Below, piece after piece: positions 5,629 to 12,842 of a DNA stretch of 14,186 nt. How positions within the stretch are numbered: position 1 is the first letter of the stretch; each line of letters opens with the position of its first letter. The notes beneath the pieces are model-generated. The model ran no database searches, was not told the DNA's origin, and was given only the letters and a program-made list of their open reading frames with translations. Made by a program: the position numbers and the translations under genes. The DNA comes from an uncultured Clostridia bacterium (lineage in GTDB: Bacteria > Bacillota_I > Bacilli_A > RF39 > UBA660), in NCBI GenBank assembly GCA_947569225.1, contig CANORX010000009.1:1-14186 (forward strand). Direction: 5' to 3'.

Positions 5629-7584
5629 ATGGATACTAAGATAATAAATGGAATAAGAAGTTTAGCGCTTGATATGATTAACGAATCAGGAAGTGGGCAC
5701 CCAGGAATATGTTTGGGTGCGGCTCCCATAGTATATAGTTTATTTAAAGAACATTTAAACTTTAACAAAGAAGATGGAGAGTGGATTAACAGAGACAGAT
5801 TTATATTAAGTGCAGGTCACGCATCAGCTCTACTATATAGTATTTTATTTTATAGTGGTTATCCTATAGACATTGAAGATTTAAAAAAATACAGAAGACG
5901 CGGAAGCAAATTGACAGGACACCCTGAACTAAATAAAAAACTAGGAGTTGAATTGACTACGGGTCCGTTAGGACAAGGATTTGCTTCATCTGTAGGAATA
6001 GCCATGGCAGAAGAATACTTGCGTGCTCTTTTAGGAAAAGACTTAATAAATAATTATACATATGTACTAGCGTCAGATGGAGACTTAATGGAAGGAGTAT
6101 CATATGAAGCTGCTTCTCTAGCAGGCACTTTAAAATTAGGTAAACTAATAGTATTATATGACTCTAATGGAGTAACGCTAGATGGTAAAACAGAAGGAGT
6201 ATTCAATGAAAATGTACTAAAAAGATTTGAATCAATGGGATGGCATACAGAATTAGTAAATAACGCTGAAGACTTTATAAGCATAAACAATGCTATTACT
6301 AAAGCAAAAGAAATAGAAGACAAGCCAAGCTTAATTGAAATAAAATCCATTATAGGAATAGGCACAAGTAAAGCAGGTTCATGTGAAGTACATGGTGGAC
6401 CATTATCAGAAAATGATTTAATAAAAGTAAAAGAAAAAATGAATATATCAAGAGTCCCTTTTCATGTTTCTAAAGAAGCTATAACTAACTATAGAGAAAT
6501 GATAGATAAAAGAACTAGTAGCATATACAATAATTGGGTTACAAACTATAACAAAGTATTTGAAACTGATGAAGAAAAAAGAAAAATTTTAACAGCAATA
6601 GAAGATGGAAACATAAAACTAAACCTAAAAAATCTACAAATAAACTTTGACATTAACATGAAAGAAGACATGAGAATAACTAATTCAAATCTAATGAATG
6701 TAATTGGAAAACTACTACCGTTATTTATAGGTGGATGCGCTGACACAAAAAGATCAACATATGCGCACATTGAAGGAGGAAAAGACTTCAAGATAAATAG
6801 TAACACAGGAGGAAACATACACTGTGGAATAAGAGAACATGCGATGGGGTCTATATTAAATGGTCTAGCATTATCAGGATTAAGACCATTTGGAGGATGC
6901 ATGTTAGCCTTTAGTGATTACTTAAAACCAGCAATAAGACTAACAAGCATGATGAATTTACCTGTAACGTACATATTCTCTCATGACTCAATAAAAATAG
7001 GAAGTGATGGCCCTACACACCAACCAATCGAACAACTATCAAGCCTTAGAAACATACCTAATATGACAGTATTTAGACCAGCAGACGTTAACGAAATAGT
7101 AGGGTGTTGGGACTACATAATAAATAAAAGAGTACCTTCAACTTTAATAATACCAAAAGAAGAAAAAGGAATAATAAAAGGTAGTAACATAGAAGGAACA
7201 ATCAAAGGTGGATACTTAATCAAAAAAGAAAATGGAAGACTTGGAGGAATAATAATATCAACAGGTAGTGAAGTAGAAACATCTATATTAATAAGTGATC
7301 AATTAGAAAAAAAAGGAATAATGACTAGAGTAATATCTATGCCATCAATAGAAGTGTTTAACAAACAACCGAAAGAATACAAAGAATCTCTTCTTCCAGT
7401 AGGTGCCAAAACTATAGTAATAGAAGCGAGTAACGACCCTATTTGGAATGAATTTGTCTATAACAGAAATTACATATTAAACATAAATACATTTGGAATA
7501 AGTGGAACAAAAAGTGAAATATTAGACTATTTTGACTATAACTTAGAAAAATTACTAGAAAAAACAGAAAAGTTACTAAAATAG
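5629..7584 (+). CDS. tkt: Transketolase
   Basis: Thiamine-diphosphate enzyme of the pentose phosphate pathway that moves two-carbon ketol units between sugar phosphates. The 651 residues are close to the usual 660-670 and all three domains are present. Seen: SGHPG with His24, GHAS with His64, TTGPLGQG (110-117), the cofactor/Mg motif SDGDLMEG...YDSN (149-180; the first residue of the usual GDGDL is Ser), VHGGPL with His255, GIREHAM with the catalytic Glu403, and SHDSIKIGSDGPTHQPIE in the pyrimidine domain. The ribosome site AGGTGAG sits two bases before the ATG. It is downstream of the lexA-divergent small gene but has its own extended -10 promoter. The lexA-tkt linkage matches Bacillus. No obvious terminator follows; the next gene has its own promoter. 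Confidence 0.96.
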   Translation: MDTKIINGIRSLALDMINESGSGHPGICLGAAPIVYSLFKEHLNFNKEDGEWINRDRFILSAGHASALLYSILFYSGYPIDIEDLKKYRRRGSKLTGHPELNKKLGVELTTGPLGQGFASSVGIAMAEEYLRALLGKDLINNYTYVLASDGDLMEGVSYEAASLAGTLKLGKLIVLYDSNGVTLDGKTEGVFNENVLKRFESMGWHTELVNNAEDFISINNAITKAKEIEDKPSLIEIKSIIGIGTSKAGSCEVHGGPLSENDLIKVKEKMNISRVPFHVSKEAITNYREMIDKRTSSIYNNWVTNYNKVFETDEEKRKILTAIEDGNIKLNLKNLQINFDINMKEDMRITNSNLMNVIGKLLPLFIGGCADTKRSTYAHIEGGKDFKINSNTGGNIHCGIREHAMGSILNGLALSGLRPFGGCMLAFSDYLKPAIRLTSMMNLPVTYIFSHDSIKIGSDGPTHQPIEQLSSLRNIPNMTVFRPADVNEIVGCWDYIINKRVPSTLIIPKEEKGIIKGSNIEGTIKGGYLIKKENGRLGGIIISTGSEVETSILISDQLEKKGIMTRVISMPSIEVFNKQPKEYKESLLPVGAKTIVIEASNDPIWNEFVYNRNYILNINTFGISGTKSEILDYFDYNLEKLLEKTEKLLK

Positions 7585-7613
7585 TTTATAAAAAAAAATA
7601 AATGTGTTAAAAT
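7585..7613 (+). promoter_or_regulatory. Promoter of the lipoprotein gene
   Basis: TTTATA (7585-7590), a 17-base spacer and TAAAAT (7608-7613) with TG at 7605-7606, an extended -10. It begins on the base after the tkt stop codon. Start expected near 7620. Confidence 0.55.
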
Positions 7614-7638
7614 ATAAATAAAGGATAGGAGAAGTAAA

Positions 7639-8169
7639 ATGAAAAAACTAATATTAATTATGTTTACATTATTATTTTTAACTGGATGTGGAATGTCGGA
7701 AGAAGAAAAAGAAAAAATGTTATATGACTCACTAGAAAAAGCATTTGTAACAGTATACTCAGCAGAAGGACTAGGATTAGCTGTATATGGAGAAAAAACA
7801 CTAGAAATTGATGGAGAAATATGGTATCAAGTAGCTATTAGCAAATATAATAAATTATCTACATTAGAAACTTTAGCAGATGATGTATATGAAAGTAAAA
7901 TAGCAAAAGAACTAAAAAATACTCTAAATACAAAATATAAAGAAACAGACACAGAATTATATTTTATATCAAAAGGTGGATGTAAACTAGACTATAATCT
8001 AGATGACAATCTTGTAGAAAATCTAAAAAAAGATATAAAAATAAAAAAATATGGATTTATGGATAAAGTAGTATTTGAATACAAAGGAAAAGAATACACT
8101 GCAAAAAAATCTAAAGATAACTATGTATTTGATAGTAAAATATTTGAGTGCCCAAGCCAAGAAGAATAA
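7639..8169 (+). CDS. Putative lipoprotein of unknown function
   Basis: A 176-residue protein with a lipoprotein signal peptide: MKKL, a hydrophobic core (4-13) and the lipobox L-T-G-C with Cys17 as the expected lipid-modified residue. The mature protein would be anchored on the outer face of the membrane. The body is acidic and Lys-rich, without motifs I can assign firmly. The stretch from SLEKAF through EIDGEIWYQV and TELYFISKGG loosely recalls IseA-type inhibitors of cell-wall DL-endopeptidases, but this rests on pattern memory only and should be treated as weak. The ribosome site AGGAGAAG lies four bases before the ATG. It is a single-gene unit with its own promoter and a terminator that begins inside its last codons. 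It is a possible substrate of the signal peptidase at 9-482. Confidence 0.8.
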   Translation: MKKLILIMFTLLFLTGCGMSEEEKEKMLYDSLEKAFVTVYSAEGLGLAVYGEKTLEIDGEIWYQVAISKYNKLSTLETLADDVYESKIAKELKNTLNTKYKETDTELYFISKGGCKLDYNLDDNLVENLKKDIKIKKYGFMDKVVFEYKGKEYTAKKSKDNYVFDSKIFECPSQEE

Positions 8170-8186
8170 AAAACTTGGCTTTTTTT
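8154..8186 (+). terminator. Terminator nested in the end of the lipoprotein gene
   Basis: AAGCCAAG (8154-8161) pairs perfectly with CTTGGCTT (8174-8181) and is followed by T7. The 5' arm encodes the last residues of the lipoprotein and the TAA lies in the 12-base loop, so a ribosome at the stop codon would cover part of the stem. Confidence 0.85.
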
Positions 8187-8251
8187 AACCAAGATTTTTG
8201 TAGATTAAAATTTAACAATTATTATAAATCTAGACTACCTTCCTCAGTAAA

Positions 8252-8578
8252 CTAATGTTTAATATTATCTTTTACAACTATTATTTTTTTAAAATTATCA
8301 TTTATATTCATTAAAGGTCTCTCTTCTTGAATTGTCTTTTCTCTAGTATCTAAATTTACTGCTGATTGCACATAATATCTCTTATTTTCCTCTCTATCTA
8401 ATTCAATTTTAATAATATGATCTTCCCTCACACCGCTTCCAATTAAATAATTCTTAAAAAGAGGATCTAATAAATATGATTTTCCACATCTTCTAATTCC
8501 AGTTATTATTTTAATAAGTCCGTTTTCTTTTCTATTTATTAGTTTCTCTAAATAAACATCTCTTTTTATTTCTTTCAT
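8252..8578 (-). pseudogene. AAA_14/DUF4143-family ATPase, internally deleted remnant
   Basis: The first 67 or so residues (MKEIKRDVYLEKLINRKENG..., Walker A GIRRCGKS at 27-34, then EDHIIKIELD) match the start of the widespread prokaryotic ATPases with an AAA_14 domain and a C-terminal DUF4143. The next segment (KRYYVQSAVNLDTREKT..., NFKKIIVVKDNIK) matches the extreme C-terminus of the same family. The middle, including Walker B and most of DUF4143 (about 290 residues in relatives I recall), is absent, joined in frame near ENKRYY. After 108 codons a TAG occurs where relatives continue; the next codons read FTEEGSLDF, reminiscent of the usual tail, so a second lesion is likely. The start at 8578 is chosen over the in-frame ATG at 8626 because GGAGG lies just before it and the family begins here. 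Probably non-functional. Confidence 0.8.
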
Positions 8579-8657
8579 ATATTTCCTCCATTGAAAATTT
8601 TTGCCACTTTTATCATTTTTTTTCAATGTGATTGTAGAATAATTTATTAATATAAAA

Positions 8658-8753
8658 CTATTTTTTATTACTAATACTCAAAATAATACCAATCATACTC
8701 ATACTAACAAGCAAACTAGAACCACCATAACTAATAAAAGGAAGAGTAACACC
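8658..8753 (-). pseudogene. 3' end of a SEDS-family gene (FtsW/RodA/SpoVE), cut by the element
   Basis: The minus strand encodes 31 residues, GVTLPFISYGGSSLLVSMSM...SISNKK, then TAG. LPFISYGGSSLL is the highly conserved last periplasmic loop and final helix of the SEDS glycosyltransferases that build septal or lateral-wall peptidoglycan. Upstream the frame meets TAG at once (8754-8756) and similarity stops, marking the chromosome/element junction. FtsW and RodA cannot be separated from this piece. The rest of the gene must lie past the other end of the element, outside the window. Integration may restore the gene there if the element carries a matching 3' end; otherwise this copy is broken. 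Confidence 0.85.
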
Positions 8754-8785
8754 CTATGTCTTGCACTCGTAACTGTTTTTTGATA

Positions 8786-8837
8786 GGTAACACTTACAAA
8801 GTAACTGAAAATTAAGGGTAACACTTCCAAATAACTG
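8786..8837 (+). repeat. Two direct repeats beside the element junction
   Basis: Copy 1 (8786-8807) and copy 2 (8817-8837) share GGTAACACTT, CAAA and TAACTG, with one substitution and one indel between them. Their starts are 31 bases apart, about three helical turns. The shared GTAACAC also occurs in the SEDS fragment at 8746-8752, 41 bases before copy 1, and TAACTGTTTTTT appears both at 8770-8781 and running on from copy 2. Position between recombinase gene and junction suggests an attachment region. Confidence 0.6.
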
Positions 8838-8854
8838 TTTTTTATACAGTTTCT
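8833..8854 (-). terminator. Hairpin at the recombinase stop codon
   Basis: AACTGT (8833-8838) pairs with ACAGTT (8846-8851), spanning the stop codon of the recombinase. The T tract after it on the minus strand is poor (ATTTGG), so termination is doubtful; it may instead be part of the attachment region. Confidence 0.3.
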
Positions 8855-10419
8855 TTTAATTCTGGAAACTTTAGATGAACATATACTTTTTTGTCCTTAT
8901 CTATTTCTATTCTATCAACTAATCTTTCTACCATATTTTTAGTAGGGTTTTTCAAAGACATATAATCAAGAATAGATTTTTTACATTTATGAAAACTTGA
9001 ATTTGTGTCGTTTTGTTTTTCATTTGCTTGTTTCTTTTTTTCTAAGTTTTCTAATTCAATATTTAACTTTGATATTTCATCTTGGGTTTTATCATATATT
9101 CTTTTATACATTTCATTATCTACTAAACCTTTTACTTTATCAAGATAAAGATTATCAATAGTATTTTTGTGAGAATTTAATAAAGTTTTAATTCTTTCTA
9201 TTTTTGTATTTATTTCTTTTATATTTTTCATAACAATATCTTCCGAATTATCTTCAATTTCATTAAAATTATAATGTTTACAAAATTTTTCACATACCTC
9301 TTGTAAATATTCTACAATATCTTCTTCTAACCAGTCATAATTAATTCTATGAGATGAACAGATACCAAATTTTCCTTTTCTAGTATATAAATTGCATTGT
9401 GTATAATGTCTTACTCCAGATTTTAGCACATCTTCACTTATTCTAATAGTACGACCACATTCATGACAATAAAGCATACCACCTAATAAATAATCAAGTT
9501 GATGATCAGTTGCTCTAGTAGTCATTTTTGATTTTAAAATTTCTTGTACTTTTTCAAATACTTCCTTAGAAATTATTCCCTCATGGGTATTTTCTACTAT
9601 TATTAATTCATCAGCAGTAGTTTTTCGTAATTTTTTAGAATTATAACTAATTTTATTATGAGTATTCTGTACCATATTTCCTATATACATTTGATTTGTT
9701 AGTATTCCAAAAACAGTTTGTCTTTTCCAAATACCATAACCATCATTTTCTGTTACATCTTTTGCTCTAGGTTCTTTCTTATGAACTATTGGAATAGGTA
9801 TTTTCTTTAGTGTCAATGATTCTGCTATCTTATTTGGGCTATAACCCTCAAGTGCTAAATCATAGATTAATTCTATTACATATCTTACATCTTCATCTAC
9901 AATTAATTTATGTCTATCTGATGGATCTTTTTTATATCCATATAATGGAAAAGATCCAATATAATCACCACGATTTTGTTTTGCCCTTAAAGATGTCTTA
10001 ACCTTTTTAGAAACATCTCTTAAATATAAGTCATTTACACTTAATCTAATACCAAGCATGGAATCACCAATATTGGAATCATAGGAATCATTAATAGCAA
10101 TATATCTGACACCTTTTTCTAAAAAGTATTCTTCAATGTACTTACCAGTTTTATACATTTCACGACCAAGTCTTGATAAATCTTTAGTAATTACACAATT
10201 AATTTTTCCACTTTCAATATCTTTAATCATTTCTTGAAATCCTGGTCTATCAAAATTACCACCAGAATAACCATCATCTACATAATGTTTATAAATTTTT
10301 AAATTATTGAATTTAGCAAATGAATCAATTATAATTTTTTGACTTTGAATAGAAGAACTTTCATCAGTTTTACTGTCAGCATCTGATAATCTGTCATAAG
10401 CACCACAAATATATTCCAT
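8842..10419 (-). CDS. Large serine recombinase (TnpX/Tn4451 type), element integrase
   Basis: Site-specific recombinase that cuts and rejoins attachment sites through a Ser-DNA bond, likely integrating and excising this element. The 525 residues show the resolvase domain (about 3-145): YDRLS with Arg10 and the expected nucleophile Ser12, SIQSQK (23-28), DDGYSGGNFDRPGF (48-61) and KDLSRLGREM (79-88). Then come a recombinase domain (about 155-295), a zinc ribbon with Cys318, Cys321, Cys342 and Cys354, a coiled coil (about 395-470), and a short tail. The length is at the short end for this group. The ribosome site GGAGG precedes the ATG, which overlaps the stop of a 28-codon ORF (TAATG). Lying next to the junction and transcribed toward it is the usual arrangement. 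Confidence 0.93.
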   Translation of the reverse strand: MEYICGAYDRLSDADSKTDESSSIQSQKIIIDSFAKFNNLKIYKHYVDDGYSGGNFDRPGFQEMIKDIESGKINCVITKDLSRLGREMYKTGKYIEEYFLEKGVRYIAINDSYDSNIGDSMLGIRLSVNDLYLRDVSKKVKTSLRAKQNRGDYIGSFPLYGYKKDPSDRHKLIVDEDVRYVIELIYDLALEGYSPNKIAESLTLKKIPIPIVHKKEPRAKDVTENDGYGIWKRQTVFGILTNQMYIGNMVQNTHNKISYNSKKLRKTTADELIIVENTHEGIISKEVFEKVQEILKSKMTTRATDHQLDYLLGGMLYCHECGRTIRISEDVLKSGVRHYTQCNLYTRKGKFGICSSHRINYDWLEEDIVEYLQEVCEKFCKHYNFNEIEDNSEDIVMKNIKEINTKIERIKTLLNSHKNTIDNLYLDKVKGLVDNEMYKRIYDKTQDEISKLNIELENLEKKKQANEKQNDTNSSFHKCKKSILDYMSLKNPTKNMVERLVDRIEIDKDKKVYVHLKFPELKETV

Positions 10420-10505
10420 TATACTAAAACCTCCATGATAGAAGATTTTTCCATATTGTTATGAGTATTATTTTGATTATCATAATCAATTTTTAAGTAT
10501 TGCAT
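10419..10505 (-). CDS. Short ORF coupled to the recombinase (28 aa)
   Basis: Begins MQYLKIDYDNQNN, is polar and Asn-rich, and resembles no family I know. Its ribosome site GGAGG lies about ten bases before the ATG. Its TAA shares one base with the recombinase ATG (TAATG), and its own ATG shares one base with the stop of another small ORF, so it may act as a translational link rather than as a protein. It is short enough to be chance in AT-rich DNA. Confidence 0.4.
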   Translation of the reverse strand: MQYLKIDYDNQNNTHNNMEKSSIMEVLV

Positions 10506-10591
10506 TAATAACTTACCTCCAATTCCAAATTATGCAATACCAATACCTCACGATGCCATGTTACCATCCTTACGACAAAAAAGCAAATCAT
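10505..10591 (-). CDS. Short ORF through the hairpin (28 aa, or 37 aa from 10618)
   Basis: Starts at the ATG in ATGA (10588-10591), overlapping the stop of the 44-codon ORF, and begins MICFFVVRMVTWHREVLV. A longer in-frame form from 10618 has a very strong site, AAAGGAGGGAT, just upstream. The ORF runs through the terminator-like hairpin and ends TAATG on the next ORF. Composition is unlike the neighbours (G-rich, Trp and His present), so it may be regulatory leader rather than a protein gene. Confidence 0.3.
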   Translation of the reverse strand: MICFFVVRMVTWHREVLVLHNLELEVSY

Positions 10592-10600
10592 TTTGCTTTT
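10579..10600 (-). terminator. Terminator or attenuator upstream of the recombinase
   Basis: On the minus strand AAAAGCAAA pairs perfectly with TTTGCTTTT around the four-base loop ATGA and continues into T6. The loop holds the stop of the 44-codon ORF and the possible start of the next one. It could end transcripts arriving from the virD4 side or act as an attenuator for the recombinase. Confidence 0.75.
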
Positions 10601-10722
10601 AAATTTCTCAAATAGCATAAATATCCCTCCTTTAGTATTTCTTCTAGTTTTGTACCATTATCTTTATGAATAAATTTAATATCTAAATTTCTTTTTTTAC
10701 CACTTTTACTTATTCGTTTCAT
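10588..10722 (-). CDS. Small basic protein of the element (44 aa)
   Basis: Begins MKRISKSGKKRNLDIKFIHK and continues with an acidic segment (KLEEILKEG). The basic head and Lys-rich content would suit a nucleic-acid-binding or regulatory protein, but I do not recognise the family; small ORFs of this kind are common just upstream of recombinases in Tn4451-like elements. The ribosome site AGAGGTGA is eight bases before the ATG and codon use matches the element. Its TGA falls in the loop of the terminator hairpin and overlaps a possible ATG (ATGA). Confidence 0.6.
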   Translation of the reverse strand: MKRISKSGKKRNLDIKFIHKDNGTKLEEILKEGYLCYLRNLKAK

Positions 10723-10779
10723 AGAGTGTTCACCTCTATAAAACCTATTCTAAAAAACAGGAAATAATGAATATCTTTA
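10592..10779. other. Spacer between virD4 and the recombinase unit
   Basis: The 360 bases between virD4 and the recombinase hold three short ORFs and one hairpin, listed separately. In 10723-10779 I see only the ribosome site of the 44-aa ORF. No convincing sigma-A promoter is visible on the minus strand; CATAAT near 10529-10534 lacks a matching -35. Confidence 0.5.
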
Positions 10780-12807
10780 TTAGACATTTTTATTTCCTTT
10801 CTCTAAAGTCATGTCTTTTTCTAAAGGGTTTTTTAAATGTATTTCAATGGTAGACTTAGTATTATTACCATTATCTATTTCTAAATGAAATACTTCCTTA
10901 TTTATTTTACCTTTAATAAAGGTTAATTCCTTAGTATTAAGTGGCTTAGATAATTCAAAACTAGCATAAATTCTATTATTATTTTCTTTAAATTCAAATA
11001 AAGAAATTTTATTTTTAAGTTGATCTTGTACGATTTCAACTATATTTTTTAGTTTTTCTTTTTCTGCTTCTCTAAATTTATCTAATTCTGATAATTCTTC
11101 TTTATAGATAGATTTATCATTTCTGTTTCTAAATAATCTATCATATTTAGTCTTAATATCTTCAACAGTAAAATATGTACTACTTAAATCTACTAATGGT
11201 ACCATTTTTCTTTCCAGTTCACCACTAGAATAACAAGATAATCTTTTATAGATAACAGTATCCCTAAAAATTGGGTAGCCAATAGTAGGAAAAATTATAG
11301 TTTTATGATGAAGATTTTTTACTTCATCTGGTGTTAAGAGATCACGGGCAATTAAGGAAGTAGATTTATTTCCATTATAATTAGTTAAACTAATAGACTG
11401 GCTTATAGAGTTACTTTCAATAGATTTTTTTCCTAGCATTTTTGAAACTGCTTCAGCAGTAGACATGGTATTCGTTTTAAGGTATTGCAGACCAGCATTA
11501 TCAAGAATAATCTGGGCTACTTCTTTACCATAAACATTATCAAGTTGACTTAAACTTTGAATAAACAAATGATACCTTAACCCACGAGAACGAGCAACAG
11601 AAATTATGGATTCTATACTTGGCTCTACTAGTGGTGGGCAATTTGAAAATTCATCACATATCCAGTCAATTTCAATAGGACATTTTTTATTTTCATTAGC
11701 ATTAGCAAGTTTTACTAATTCCTTATATAAAAGACCTAATATGATCGTAACTAGAGAATAATAAACTTTATCTTCATCTGGAACTATAACAAATAAAGCA
11801 GACTTTTCCTTACCTAAAATATCAAAATCAAAATCTGACTTACTAGTAACATTAGCAACATTGACATCATCAAATATAGCCATTTTTTCAGAAAAGACAC
11901 TAGTAATAGATTTATAAGTATTTTCACTAGATGATAGAATAGGAATTAAACTATCTTTTGATTTAGTACCATAAGGTTTTTGTTCAATATATAATTTAAA
12001 CTTTTTAGAATTTTTTTCTTCCATAGTAGAATTTTGAAACTTACGAATGGAAGTCATAGTTATTTGCTCACGGCTAATTTTACCATCCTTATATTCTTCT
12101 AAAAAGAAACCTATTAAACCCTCTAGTAAGTTTTTAGCACTATTATTCCAAAAGGGATCTTTACCTTGTGATTTATCATAGGTAATCATGGATGCTAGAG
12201 AAGTAATTAGTCTATTAGTTTCAGCATAACTAGAAATAGATTTATTTTGATAATCTAGTCTTTCATTTTCATTAGTAGCAGTATTAACTAGATTTTCATA
12301 TTTTATATATTTTTCATATTCACATATAACTGGCTCTAAAATATTTATATGATTTGATAATTCTGGATGTCTAAAATCTATTGTTAAAACTTTATATCCT
12401 TTATCATATAGCATTTTAGAAGTTGTATGGTAAATTTCACCCTTAGGATCAGTAACAAAAACACTTCGTGGCTTTTTGGCATTAGCAATAAAACTAATCA
12501 TAGGTATAACACAAGTAACACTTTTACCAGAGCCACTTGATCCTAAGTAAACATAATGGGGTGTTTCTTTATCAAACCATACATGATTTATATTTTTATC
12601 ATAATAAATTGGAAATCCTACATCATTAATATTAGATATTTTTTCTTTTGAAAAATATTTATTTATTTCTGATTCAGTAGAAAACCTTGCAGATCCATAC
12701 TCATTATTATTTTTAATTTTATGTTTTGAAATTAATGGCTCTATATAAATAAAACAAATAATGAAAACAATTAAAATCAACAATAAAATAATAAGGGGCA
12801 AACTCAT
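10780..12807 (-). CDS. VirD4/TraG-like type IV coupling protein
   Basis: ATPase that recruits the relaxase-DNA complex to the conjugation channel; it acts at the membrane as a probable hexamer. The 675 residues have one clear N-terminal membrane helix (about 3-22), the NNEYGSARFS segment typical of the family (34-43), Walker A GSSGSGKS (89-96), TDPKGEIY (119-126), Walker B IDWICDEF (380-387) and the motif RSRGLRYHLFIQSLSQL (407-422). This fits the Gram-positive VirD4-like proteins of the Clostridioides CD1115 type. The C-terminus (about 570-675) is charged and less typical. Start context is special: the ribosome site AAGGGG lies in one arm of an 8-bp hairpin, and a 12-codon leader ends in ATGA on the start codon. 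The upstream genes are closely packed, so they form one operon. Confidence 0.92.
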   Translation of the reverse strand: MSLPLIILLLILIVFIICFIYIEPLISKHKIKNNNEYGSARFSTESEINKYFSKEKISNINDVGFPIYYDKNINHVWFDKETPHYVYLGSSGSGKSVTCVIPMISFIANAKKPRSVFVTDPKGEIYHTTSKMLYDKGYKVLTIDFRHPELSNHINILEPVICEYEKYIKYENLVNTATNENERLDYQNKSISSYAETNRLITSLASMITYDKSQGKDPFWNNSAKNLLEGLIGFFLEEYKDGKISREQITMTSIRKFQNSTMEEKNSKKFKLYIEQKPYGTKSKDSLIPILSSSENTYKSITSVFSEKMAIFDDVNVANVTSKSDFDFDILGKEKSALFVIVPDEDKVYYSLVTIILGLLYKELVKLANANENKKCPIEIDWICDEFSNCPPLVEPSIESIISVARSRGLRYHLFIQSLSQLDNVYGKEVAQIILDNAGLQYLKTNTMSTAEAVSKMLGKKSIESNSISQSISLTNYNGNKSTSLIARDLLTPDEVKNLHHKTIIFPTIGYPIFRDTVIYKRLSCYSSGELERKMVPLVDLSSTYFTVEDIKTKYDRLFRNRNDKSIYKEELSELDKFREAEKEKLKNIVEIVQDQLKNKISLFEFKENNNRIYASFELSKPLNTKELTFIKGKINKEVFHLEIDNGNNTKSTIEIHLKNPLEKDMTLEKGNKNV

Positions 12808-12820
12808 AGTAAGCCCCTTA
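12792..12820 (-). promoter_or_regulatory. Hairpin covering the virD4 ribosome site and start codon
   Basis: TAAGGGGC (minus strand, 12820-12813) pairs perfectly with GCCCCTTA (12799-12792), leaving a 13-base loop that holds the ATG. The 5' arm contains the Shine-Dalgarno sequence and the 3' arm codes for residues 3-6 of the protein. An alternative stem (AGTAAG/CTTACT, 12808-12822) hides the same site. GC-rich pairing is rare in DNA this AT-rich. Confidence 0.65.
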
Positions 12821-12842
12821 CTAGATTATTGCTATAAAGCAT
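12804..12842 (-). CDS. Leader ORF of virD4 (12 aa)
   Basis: MLYSNNLVRGLL then TGA. The TGA overlaps the virD4 ATG by three bases (ATGA). AAGGAGG lies three bases before its ATG, a strong site at short spacing. A ribosome finishing this leader would open the hairpin at 12792-12820, so translational coupling is likely. The peptide itself need not have a function. Confidence 0.4.
   Translation of the reverse strand: MLYSNNLVRGLL

Noticed and set aside
8579..8626. Earlier in-frame start of the AAA_14 remnant at 8626
   Set aside because: The extra 16 residues do not match the family start, while GGAGG lies directly before the ATG at 8578.
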